Origin: an uncultured Chitinophaga sp.
GTDB lineage: Bacteria > Bacteroidota > Bacteroidia > Chitinophagales > Chitinophagaceae
Reading direction: 5' to 3'
Length of the DNA stretch: 64,000 bases
Assembly (NCBI RefSeq): GCF_902168175.1
Contig: NZ_CABHOU010000101.1
Location: 163,684 to 227,683, forward strand
In this document: piece by piece, positions 1-7,717 of the stretch
Layout of the letters: every line of letters begins with the position of its first letter
Position numbering within the stretch: the first letter of the stretch is position 1
Position numbers and translations under genes: made by a program
The notes under the pieces: model-generated
Told to the model about the DNA's origin: nothing
The model's database searches: none
Seen by the model: only the letters and a program-made list of their open reading frames with translations

Positions 1-2
1 TG

Positions 3-653
3 CCGCTGGTGCCGCCGGAAGGTGAAGGGATACCTGTTGGCGACCAGGTACCACTGGAGAAGAAGTACATCAAAAAATGGGATCTCGCAGGAGCAGGTGT
101 TTTGGAATCCGAAGGGGCTGAAGCTACCTACTTCGCTCCTTCCGAAGTGCCGACCAATAACCCTGTGGCAGTAACCCTCGCCCTCAATCTGAAAAGCGCA
201 GCAGTTACCCTCGTAACCGCCATCAATATTACTGGTAGTAGTATTTCGTTTCGCATTAACGGCGGCAACTGGCAGAGCATGCGCGCCACCGCGTTTAAAT
301 CTGGCGATACATATAACCTGCTTGCCGCTGAAGACGGCCGTGTGATTGATCTGAAATTTGAGTCTGCTGTGGGTTTTCATGCTTACCGCAATGGAAACAA
401 CACCCAAACTAAAAATAGCTTCATGCTCAGCGAGAACAATGCGTTAGACTCCTATAAATGCTTCTATATCGATGGCGAGCACATACTGCTAAGCGATGGA
501 GGAATTACGATCACCAGCATGGGCATAGATGATGGCTATATCACCGGTACGTTCACCGTAGTCCCTTCCGGGCGTTTTAGCTCAATGGACGGACGTTACC
601 TCGGGTCGGCCAATATAGACGGCAAATTCAGAGTAAAGAAATCGACCTTATAA
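3..653 (+). CDS. 3' end of an exported protein with Ig-like region (5' truncated by window)
   Basis: The reading frame is open from the first bases of the window, so the beginning of the gene lies upstream; the GTG at 9 need not be the start. The visible 216 or so residues start with a Pro-rich linker, then a beta-rich stretch with the wording of bacterial Ig-like repeats (a segment like GAGVLESEGAEATYFAPSEV), then a second beta-rich region that ends near the TAA at 651-653. There is no catalytic motif that I recognise. It is probably a surface or secreted lipoprotein of unknown function. It converges with the arabinose operon, from which it is separated by 228 bp holding that operon's terminator. 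Confidence 0.6.
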   Translation, partial: PLVPPEGEGIPVGDQVPLEKKYIKKWDLAGAGVLESEGAEATYFAPSEVPTNNPVAVTLALNLKSAAVTLVTAINITGSSISFRINGGNWQSMRATAFKSGDTYNLLAAEDGRVIDLKFESAVGFHAYRNGNNTQTKNSFMLSENNALDSYKCFYIDGEHILLSDGGITITSMGIDDGYITGTFTVVPSGRFSSMDGRYLGSANIDGKFRVKKSTL

Positions 654-790
654 TTACGGGGGTTGTCCCTGTTAAGAAGGTACAAATCATGGCAGTGGAT
701 AGTCCTTAGTGTTCGATTTTAACATTGGCGAGGCATAAATTCGCCCGAATGCGGATAATCCCTGGTAACATTACATCAGTATAAAAAGAG

Positions 791-814
791 GGAGGCCGGA
801 AAAATCCGGCCTCC
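791..814 (-). terminator. Rho-independent terminator of the arabinose operon
   Basis: A perfect 10-bp stem (GGAGGCCGGA with TCCGGCCTCC) and a 4-nt loop; read on the minus strand it is followed by CTCTTTTTAT. It lies about 70 bp beyond the stop of the symporter gene and so closes the araB-araD-araA-symporter transcript. Confidence 0.8.
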
Positions 815-881
815 GATAGCATCCACGTCATGCTGAGATCTTATGAAATAAGATATCCCAGAAAATTTAATATCATCTAGC

Positions 882-2582
882 TTACCAGAACCGCACGTAC
901 AGGGCGGTGAGGATCAGCAAAGTAACTACGATCAGGGCGATAGTAGAAGGTTCTGCCTTAAACATCGCTTTATCCAGCTCGAAAGCTTTCGGATTAATTT
1001 TCGGTCCGGCCAGGCTGATAGCCACCATTACCACTACGGTAAAGAAGAAAGACCAGCCCATACAGATCAGGAACGGAATCTCGTAAACGCCTTTACTGTT
1101 AATGAAAGCGGTATAGAGAATTGTTTCGTGACCAAACCACTGTGGTGCATAGTTATTAAAAACAACTGATAATGCAAAACCAGTTACCACACCCGCTACA
1201 GCAGCAGCTCCTGTGGTACGTTTCCAGAACATGCCTAACAGGAACATCGCGAATACGCCAGGGCTGATAAAGCCGGTATACTTCTGGATAAATGTGAACC
1301 CACCTTCACCACCGATGTTCAGGGTATCTTTCCAGGTAAACGCGATCGCTATCAACATAGAAGCCACGATAGCCAAACGACCGATCCATACCAGTTTCTT
1401 TTCGTCCGATTCCTTTCTGATATACTTTTTATAGATATCCAGTGTAAAGATCGTTGAAATACTGTTTGCTTTACCGGCCAGGGAGGCTACGATAGCTGCT
1501 GTTAAGGCTGCCAGCGATAAACCTTTCAAACCTGTAGGCAGGAAGCTCAGTACCGCAGAATAGGCGTTATCGGGGTTAAATTTACCACCGGAAGCCATTT
1601 CTGCCTGTAAGCTACCATTTTTATACAACACATACGCAGCAATACCCGGAAGCATTACGATGACAGGCATCATCAGCTTCAACAAACCAGCGAACAGGAT
1701 ACCGTTGCGGGCAGTCTTAAGATCTGCGCCCAGCGCGCGTTGTGTGATATATTGGTTACAGCCCCAGTAGTTCAGGTTTACGATCCACTGCCCGGCGAAG
1801 TACATCGCTATACCTGGCAGCATCAGGTACTTATTAATTTCCTCCTGCGAGGCACCTGGCCCCGGTTTGGGAAGTATCATTTTAAAGTGATCAGGACTGT
1901 CCTTCAGCAACTGGTTGAAACCCGCCAGCGCATTCTTTCCAAGTCCGAAATGCTCGCTCACCATAGTCAGCGCCAGGTACGTGGTAGCCAAACCACCGAT
2001 GATAAGCACTACCACCTGTATTACATCGGTATAACCGATCACCTTCATACCACCCAGGGTGATAACGAGGGCAAATGCAGCCAAACCAATCATGATAAGG
2101 TGAAAGTTCTCCCCTCCGCCAATCAGGTTGCTGATAGCCAGCGCGCCCAGGAACAGGATGGAAGTTAAGTTTACAAATACATACAGGAACAACCAGAAAA
2201 CAGCCATGATCAGTGCTACTGTTTCATTATAGCGGGTTTTCAGGAATTGTGGCATCGTGTATATCTTGTTCTTAAGATATACCGGGATAAACCACATAGC
2301 CACGATAATAAGTGCGATAGCCGCTACCCATTCGTATGCTGCAACGGCCACACCAACGGTAAAACCGTTACCGCTCATGCCGATGAATTGTTCTGCCGAA
2401 ATGTTAGAAGCAATCAAAGATGCACCAATAGCCCACCAGGTAAGTGAACCCTCTGCTAAGAAGAAATCTTTGGTATCGATGCTGTCTTTTTTCTTACGGC
2501 GGTAGATCCAGTAGCCATAACCCGCTACGAGGAAAAAGTAGATGACAAATATGATGTAATCTATGTTGCTCAGTTTGTTCAT
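882..2582 (-). CDS. Sodium:solute symporter (SSS/SGLT family), probable L-arabinose transporter
   Basis: A 566-residue, highly hydrophobic protein with about 14 predicted membrane segments across its length. The N-terminal region holds the SSS-type signature around SNISAEQFIGMSG (about residues 60-72), which in this family belongs to the Na+-coupled substrate site, and the GG(E)GGFTFIQ-type region lies in the C-terminal half. Length and pattern fit bacterial SGLT-like sugar symporters of Bacteroidota. It is the last gene of the arabinose operon, 149 bp after araA, with an intercistronic hairpin in the gap and a terminator behind it. The substrate L-arabinose is inferred from the operon; xylose or another sugar is possible. 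Confidence 0.85.
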   Translation of the reverse strand: MNKLSNIDYIIFVIYFFLVAGYGYWIYRRKKKDSIDTKDFFLAEGSLTWWAIGASLIASNISAEQFIGMSGNGFTVGVAVAAYEWVAAIALIIVAMWFIPVYLKNKIYTMPQFLKTRYNETVALIMAVFWLFLYVFVNLTSILFLGALAISNLIGGGENFHLIMIGLAAFALVITLGGMKVIGYTDVIQVVVLIIGGLATTYLALTMVSEHFGLGKNALAGFNQLLKDSPDHFKMILPKPGPGASQEEINKYLMLPGIAMYFAGQWIVNLNYWGCNQYITQRALGADLKTARNGILFAGLLKLMMPVIVMLPGIAAYVLYKNGSLQAEMASGGKFNPDNAYSAVLSFLPTGLKGLSLAALTAAIVASLAGKANSISTIFTLDIYKKYIRKESDEKKLVWIGRLAIVASMLIAIAFTWKDTLNIGGEGGFTFIQKYTGFISPGVFAMFLLGMFWKRTTGAAAVAGVVTGFALSVVFNNYAPQWFGHETILYTAFINSKGVYEIPFLICMGWSFFFTVVVMVAISLAGPKINPKAFELDKAMFKAEPSTIALIVVTLLILTALYVRFW

Positions 2583-2670
2583 AAGGAGAACGTTGTTGTT
2601 GTTTTTAAGTGGAATATTTCTTCGTCGGGAATAGGTTTATTTTTCTGGTTGATTTTGTCTGATGTTAACG

Positions 2671-2700
2671 GGAGGCAGCGGATTCACGGGCGCTGCCTCC
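2671..2700 (-). other. Intercistronic hairpin between araA and the symporter gene
   Basis: A perfect 10-bp inverted repeat (GGAGGCAGCG and CGCTGCCTCC, 10-nt loop), further flanked by GTTAAC on both sides (2664-2669 and 2703-2708). No T-run follows on the minus strand, so it is not a classical terminator. It could stabilise or process the araBDA messenger and set a lower level of transporter. Confidence 0.55.
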
Positions 2701-2731
2701 AAGTTAACGTAATAAAGCAAATATTTATTTA

Positions 2732-4234
2732 TTATGCCTTGTTAATTTGATAATACACTTCGTTCCAGCGAAGTTCGTTGCGGAACTGGTAGAGGTCTGT
2801 TTTTGCGCCGATATGTACGAACTCAATGCCCGCCATGTCTGCAAAGTCCTGCATGTGTTCTGCGTTCAGGTTTTGGCTGTAACAGGTATGGTGTGCGCCA
2901 CCTGCCAGTATCCATGCTGCAAGCGCTGTGTTCATGTCGGGCAATGCTTTCCAGAGAACGCGGGCTACAGGCAGTTTAGGCAGATCATGTTCCGGCTTCA
3001 CGGCTTCCACATCATTTACCAGCAGGCGGAAACGGTTACCCATATCCACGATAGACGCGTTGATGGCCGCCCCAGCCGCCACGTTAAACACCAGCCTTAC
3101 CGGGTCGGCTTTACCACCGATACCCAACGGATGTACTTCGCAGGAAGCCTTACCATCTGCAATGGAGGAACAGATTTCGAGCATGTGAGAACCCAGTACC
3201 AGACGGTTGTTCGGATCAAAATGATAGGTATAATCTTCCATGAAAGCGTTACCACCTTTGAGGCCAGTACCCATCGTTTTCATCGCCCGCACCAGCGCCG
3301 ATGTTTTCCAGTCGCCCTCACCGGCAAAGCCATAACCAGAAGCCATCAGCCTTTGCGCTGCGATACCTGGCAACTGGATCATACCATGCAGATCCTCAAA
3401 CGTATCGGTAAATCCTTTAAAATTACCATTCTCCAAAAAGCTGCGAAGGCCCAATTCAATCCTGGCCGCTTCTTTCAGCGATTCGTATTTGTCACCACCT
3501 TTACGAAGGGCAGCTACTACATTATAAGCAGATTCATATTCGTCTGTAAGTGCCGCCAGTGAAGCGTCAGAAACAGCTTTGATATGTTCGACTACATCTC
3601 CTACTCCATACGTATTTACAGCAAAACCGAACTTCAGTTCAGCTTCTACTTTATCACCTTCTGTAACCGCTACATAACGCATGTTATCGCCAATACGGGC
3701 GAAACGTGCGCCCTGTAGATCGGCCCAGCCTGCAGCAGCACGCGTCCAGGTTTCAATGCTGTTCAGCACCGATTCCTCCTGCCAGTGCCCCACCACTACC
3801 TTCCTGTTTATACGCATGCGCGATACCATGTGTCCAAATTCACGGTCGCCGTGAGCACTTTGGTTCAGGTTCATGAAGTCCATGTCTATATCTTTCCAGG
3901 GAATATCGCGATTGAACTGTGTATGCAGGTGCAGCAAAGGTTTTTGCAATACTTTCAGACCGCCGATCCACATTTTAGCAGGCGAAAAAGTGTGCATCCA
4001 GGTAATGATACCGATACAATCTTTCGCCACATTTGCTTCCTGGCAAACCTGGTAAATTTCTTCGGGCGTTTTAACAACAGGCTTAAACACAACACGCACC
4101 GGTACCTGCGGAGCTTTGTCCAGCGAAGCTGCAATAGTTTGCGCATTGGCCGCAACCTGGCGCAGTGTTTCTTCTCCGTATAAATGCTGGCTGCCGGTGA
4201 CGAACCAAACTTCAAATGCTTTCAAATCTGCCAT
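2732..4234 (-). CDS. araA: L-arabinose isomerase
   Basis: Converts L-arabinose to L-ribulose in the cytoplasm, first step of the AraA-AraB-AraD pathway. The 500-residue length equals the E. coli enzyme, and the metal/catalytic residues fall at the same numbers: Glu306 in GEGDWK, Glu333 in FMEDYTYHF and His350 in LGSHMLEI; the C-terminal His pair lies in GGAHHT (448-449). The N-terminus (FEVWFVTGSQHLYG) is also typical. It lies 48 bp downstream of araD and upstream of the symporter, in the same direction, so it is co-transcribed from the araB promoter. Assignment is secure. Confidence 0.97.
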   Translation of the reverse strand: MADLKAFEVWFVTGSQHLYGEETLRQVAANAQTIAASLDKAPQVPVRVVFKPVVKTPEEIYQVCQEANVAKDCIGIITWMHTFSPAKMWIGGLKVLQKPLLHLHTQFNRDIPWKDIDMDFMNLNQSAHGDREFGHMVSRMRINRKVVVGHWQEESVLNSIETWTRAAAGWADLQGARFARIGDNMRYVAVTEGDKVEAELKFGFAVNTYGVGDVVEHIKAVSDASLAALTDEYESAYNVVAALRKGGDKYESLKEAARIELGLRSFLENGNFKGFTDTFEDLHGMIQLPGIAAQRLMASGYGFAGEGDWKTSALVRAMKTMGTGLKGGNAFMEDYTYHFDPNNRLVLGSHMLEICSSIADGKASCEVHPLGIGGKADPVRLVFNVAAGAAINASIVDMGNRFRLLVNDVEAVKPEHDLPKLPVARVLWKALPDMNTALAAWILAGGAHHTCYSQNLNAEHMQDFADMAGIEFVHIGAKTDLYQFRNELRWNEVYYQINKA

Positions 4235-4282
4235 TGTAAAGTGAAATTTTTTTAATGATAATAGTAGTGTAATTGACGTGTT

Positions 4283-4981
4283 TTATTGCCCGTAATAAGA
4301 ATCGGGACCATGTTTGCGTTCGAAGTGCTTGCGTATCAGCGCATCCTTCAGGCGGGGGGCCTGGGGATTAATAGTTTCTGTGAGATAAGCCATGCGTGAA
4401 ACTTCTTCCAGTACTGCTGCATTGTAAACCGCTTTATCAGCCGTTTTACCCCAGGTAAATGGTGCGTGGTTACCCACCAGTATCATCTCCACCTCTTCAT
4501 AACTCAACCCTCTTTCCTTGAAACAGTTCAATATCTGAAAACCTGTTTCATACTCATAGTTCCCTTTAATCATCTCATCGCTCATTGGCGGGGCACAAGG
4601 CACATCTACCGTGAGGTGGTCGGCGTGCGTGGTGCCAAAGATGGGAACGTCGCGCTGCGCCTGTGCCCAGGCAGTAGCGTAAGTTGAATGGGTATGTACA
4701 ACGCTGCCTATTTTAGGCCAGTGTTTATACAATACCGCGTGGGTTTTAGTATCCGAAGATGGACGAAGTTTACCTTCGACAGTAACACCATCGAAATCAA
4801 CGATCACCATATCATCAGGCAGCAACCGGTCGTAGGGAACGCCACTTGGCTTGATAGCGAAGAGCCCTTTACTATGATCGGCCATGCTTACATTACCGAA
4901 AGTGAAAAGTACCAGGCCCAGTTTAGGCAGCTGCATATTGGCTTCGTAGGCCGTTTGCTTCAGTTGCTGGTATTGGCTCAT
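4283..4981 (-). CDS. araD: L-ribulose-5-phosphate 4-epimerase
   Basis: Epimerises L-ribulose 5-phosphate to D-xylulose 5-phosphate, which enters the pentose phosphate pathway. It is a class II aldolase-like protein of 232 residues, the usual length. The zinc-binding histidines are visible as HTH (96 and 98) and in GNHAPFTWG (172), one position off the E. coli numbering. The start ATG overlaps the araB stop by four bases (ATGA arrangement at 4978-4981), indicating translational coupling with the kinase. Confidence 0.96.
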   Translation of the reverse strand: MSQYQQLKQTAYEANMQLPKLGLVLFTFGNVSMADHSKGLFAIKPSGVPYDRLLPDDMVIVDFDGVTVEGKLRPSSDTKTHAVLYKHWPKIGSVVHTHSTYATAWAQAQRDVPIFGTTHADHLTVDVPCAPPMSDEMIKGNYEYETGFQILNCFKERGLSYEEVEMILVGNHAPFTWGKTADKAVYNAAVLEEVSRMAYLTETINPQAPRLKDALIRKHFERKHGPDSYYGQ

Positions 4982-6633
4982 GCGTAAATATTTTCTGAGA
5001 ATGCACCCAGTTGTAAAAACTTTTTATAACGTTGAGCGTAATAGGCCACATTTTCCGGCTGTGGTTCCCATACTTTCTCATAACCACCGAACATAGCTTT
5101 TTGTGCTTCGGATACATTGCTGTAAACACCTGCAGCCACGGCCGCAAACATCGCAGCACCAATAGCACATGCCTGTTCGTTCTGCACGATCTTGATCGGC
5201 CGGTTCATTACGTTAGCCAATACCTGCATGGCATAACCTGATTTTTTAGCAACGCCACCCAGTGCTATCACTTCTTTGATAGGCACGCCTTCGTTCTCAA
5301 AGCGATCGGCAATGCTTTTTGCGCCAAAAGCCGTAGCTTCTACCAGCCCCTTAAACAGGTGTACGGCATCCGTACCCAGGTGAAGACCGATCATGGCGCT
5401 TTTAACAGTATGGTTTGCGTCTGGTGTACGACGGCCGTTAAACCAGTCGAGTACCAGTATATCATTATCTTTTAAAGGTAAATTTTGCGCTTCGCCGGAG
5501 AGGTAAGCCAGCAGTTTATCTTCGTACTGCTGCATCTTCTGCGGATCGAGGTCGCCATTCATCAGCGCAGCCATCGGCTTGATAATCAGTTTACGCAACC
5601 ATGCGTACACATCACCATAAGCACTCTGGCCGGCTTCCATGCCCAGCATACCAGGCACTACAGAGCCATCAACCTGTCCGCAGATACCTTTGATCAGCAG
5701 GTGACCGGTAGCGTCCATCGGAGCCATAAGGATATCGCAGGTGCTGGTACCTATGATCTTGCAAAGGGCATAAGGTTGTATATCAGCTCCCACAGCACCC
5801 ATGTGCGCGTCAAAAGCGCCAACGCCAATTACCACATCAGCCGGAAGGCCCAGTTTAGCGGCCCATTCGGCGGTAATAGTACCGGCAGCTTCGCTGGAAA
5901 CTACCGAATCGGTGAACATTTTATCATATTTAACCAGCAGCGGGTCTACGGCTTCCAGGAAAGACGCCGGGGGCAAACCGCCCCATGACTCGTGCCACAT
6001 GGCTTTATGTCCGGCAGCGCAACGGCTGCGGACAAGTGTTTTGACATCGTTATTACCGGTAAGCAGTGCGGGGATCCAGTCGCAATGCTCCACCCAGGCC
6101 ACCGCTTTTTCACGAACAGCCACATCTACCTTAATAACATGCATCATTTTAGCCCAAAACCATTCACTACTATAAATACCGCCGCAATATTTGGTATAGT
6201 CTTCACCCTGACCACTGTGAGCTACCTGGTTAATACGTTCTGCCTCATCGTTGGCCGTATGATCTTTCCAGAGTACGAACATCGCGTTCGGGTTCTCTTC
6301 AAACCCGGGCGTAAGTGCCAGCGGGGTGCCGGCAGCATCAACAGCTACAGGCGTAGAGCCGGTTGTATCTATAGAAATACCTTTAACGGCCGCTTTTATA
6401 TCGGCCGGACATTGTGCCAAAGCTTCCTTGATGGCAGCTTCCAGGCTTTCCAGGTAATCAAGTGGGTGTTGGCGATATTGTTGGGACGAAGGGTCGCAGT
6501 ACAAGCCCTGCTTCCAACGTGGATAATAATTTACGGCGCTGGCTACCGTTTCTCCGTTCTGAGTGCTGGCTACCAGGGCCCTCACCGAATCCGTTCCAAA
6601 GTCGACGCCTATTACATAAGCACTCTTGTTCAT
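4978..6633 (-). CDS. araB: Ribulokinase
   Basis: Phosphorylates L-ribulose with ATP, second step of arabinose catabolism. FGGY-family carbohydrate kinase of 551 residues, beginning with the phosphate-binding motif VIGVDFGTDSVRALV near residue 8 and carrying a second nucleotide-binding region around IALGGVAKKSG (about 457-467). It is the first gene of the arabinose operon and overlaps araD by four bases. The 142 bp between it and the regulator gene upstream hold two inverted repeats that look like AraR operators, one ending only 19 bp before the start codon, so repression by AraR is expected in the absence of arabinose. Confidence 0.95.
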   Translation of the reverse strand: MNKSAYVIGVDFGTDSVRALVASTQNGETVASAVNYYPRWKQGLYCDPSSQQYRQHPLDYLESLEAAIKEALAQCPADIKAAVKGISIDTTGSTPVAVDAAGTPLALTPGFEENPNAMFVLWKDHTANDEAERINQVAHSGQGEDYTKYCGGIYSSEWFWAKMMHVIKVDVAVREKAVAWVEHCDWIPALLTGNNDVKTLVRSRCAAGHKAMWHESWGGLPPASFLEAVDPLLVKYDKMFTDSVVSSEAAGTITAEWAAKLGLPADVVIGVGAFDAHMGAVGADIQPYALCKIIGTSTCDILMAPMDATGHLLIKGICGQVDGSVVPGMLGMEAGQSAYGDVYAWLRKLIIKPMAALMNGDLDPQKMQQYEDKLLAYLSGEAQNLPLKDNDILVLDWFNGRRTPDANHTVKSAMIGLHLGTDAVHLFKGLVEATAFGAKSIADRFENEGVPIKEVIALGGVAKKSGYAMQVLANVMNRPIKIVQNEQACAIGAAMFAAVAAGVYSNVSEAQKAMFGGYEKVWEPQPENVAYYAQRYKKFLQLGAFSENIYA

Positions 6634-6651
6634 AACGCGTTTTGTGATTAT

Positions 6652-6664
6652 TGTCAGTTTGACA
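6652..6664. promoter_or_regulatory. Candidate AraR operator, start-proximal
   Basis: The sequence TGTCAGTTTGACA is an inverted repeat with 4-bp arms (TGTC/GACA) and a 5-nt centre. It has the same arm sequence and spacing as the stronger repeat centred 39 bp further upstream. Its centre lies about 25 bp before the araB start, inside the probable leader or promoter. Binding by the neighbouring Nudix regulator is inferred. Confidence 0.55.
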
Positions 6665-6687
6665 TTTAATAAAAGTAAACAAAAATA

Positions 6688-6706
6688 AATTGTCTACACG
6701 ACAATT
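6688..6706. promoter_or_regulatory. Candidate AraR operator, main site of the ara operon
   Basis: The 19-base element AATTGTC-TACAC-GACAATT is a perfect inverted repeat with 7-bp arms around 5 nt. It sits about 64 bp upstream of araB and directly downstream of the regulator gene. The same core (ATTGTCTAC) recurs at 11377-11393. Bacteroides AraR, a Nudix/winged-helix repressor, is known to bind palindromic operators before arabinose genes and to release them with L-arabinose; that this repeat is the operator here is inference. Confidence 0.7.
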
Positions 6707-6775
6707 ATTCCAAAAATAACACTTTTCTCAACTTTCCCAACGGTAATTTTACCGTCGGGGCCCGTTGGGAAGGCA

Positions 6776-7504
6776 TTATTTCAGATTATGCGGTTTTGCG
6801 ATGAAATTCAGGAAAGAATGGAAATTTGCATTGTACCTCCGTTTGTCGAGCTTATAGTAAAAAGCACCTCTCTTCGAACTTTCCTTTTCTTTATCCTTTT
6901 GTTTAACCAGCAGTTTGAGCGACAGTATTTTACGGCTGAAGTTACGTTTGTCGAAATCGGTTTCGTAAACGCCTTCGTACAATAGCTGCAACTGTGGTAT
7001 GGTAAATTTCTGTGGCAGCAGTTCGAACAGGATCGGGTGGATGGCTGCTTTGTACCGCAGTTTTTCTTTGGCCATTTCTATCATCTCCGTATGATCGAAG
7101 ATTAGTTCGGGTACTTGCGACAAGGAAAACCATTCTGCATGAAACTCGTGCTTAAGTTGCTGGCGATGGTACTGGTTAATATCCAACAGGGCAAAGTAGG
7201 CGATGGATGCAGTGCGTTCAATCGGGTCGCGGTCGGGACGGCTGAAGGCGAACAACTGTTCCAGGTAAATATCCTGCAGACCGGTAAGTTGCGATAGCAC
7301 ACGTGTGGCCGCACCCTCAAAACTTTCTTCTGGTTGAACAAAGCCTCCCATCACGCTCCACTTCCCTTTCTCTGGTTCAAACCCACGCTTAATGAGCAAC
7401 ACTTTAAGTTCCTGCCCGTCGAATCCGAAAATGATACAATCCACTGCTACTAACAACCGCTTCTGTTTACCGTAACTGGTCATATTAACGCGAAATTTAT
7501 GCAA
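6776..7504 (-). CDS. araR: Nudix-domain arabinose regulator (AraR/NrtR-like repressor)
   Basis: A 242-residue protein with an N-terminal Nudix fold (about 16-150) and a C-terminal winged-helix region rich in basic residues (about 155-240). The Nudix box at 54-76 has kept its glycines but lost the catalytic glutamates: the usual REUxEE reads RVLSQL, so Glu69, Glu72 and Glu73 are Val, Gln and Leu. That is expected of a ligand sensor rather than a hydrolase, as in NrtR-family regulators including the L-arabinose repressor of Bacteroides. Its position immediately upstream of araB, with TGTC-N5-GACA repeats in between, supports the role. An alternative start at Met8 (7483) is possible. It is divergent from the M61 peptidase gene. 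Confidence 0.85.
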   Translation of the reverse strand: MHKFRVNMTSYGKQKRLLVAVDCIIFGFDGQELKVLLIKRGFEPEKGKWSVMGGFVQPEESFEGAATRVLSQLTGLQDIYLEQLFAFSRPDRDPIERTASIAYFALLDINQYHRQQLKHEFHAEWFSLSQVPELIFDHTEMIEMAKEKLRYKAAIHPILFELLPQKFTIPQLQLLYEGVYETDFDKRNFSRKILSLKLLVKQKDKEKESSKRGAFYYKLDKRRYNANFHSFLNFIAKPHNLK

Positions 7505-7717
7505 TATTTAAACTTATGCCTGCGGGCTTTGGCGGCCCTGCTGATATTCCTATCAAAATAAGCTATAAAAAGTCGCTATACCAATTATTTTAGAAGGTTT
7601 TTTATGAATGGGCCATACTGTGCTGTACTGGTTAAAATACGGCCAGATGTTATCAAGAATAAGTGTTGCAAATAGCTATTCATTCAGCATATTTCAATAA
7701 ATAAAATTTCAACGGCT

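Noticed and set aside
2747..3562. A 271-codon plus-strand frame opposite araA
   Set aside because: Antisense shadow of araA, whose catalytic residues are all in place; no domain or start signal.
5485..6669. Several plus-strand frames opposite araB
   Set aside because: Antisense shadows of the kinase gene without recognisable domains.
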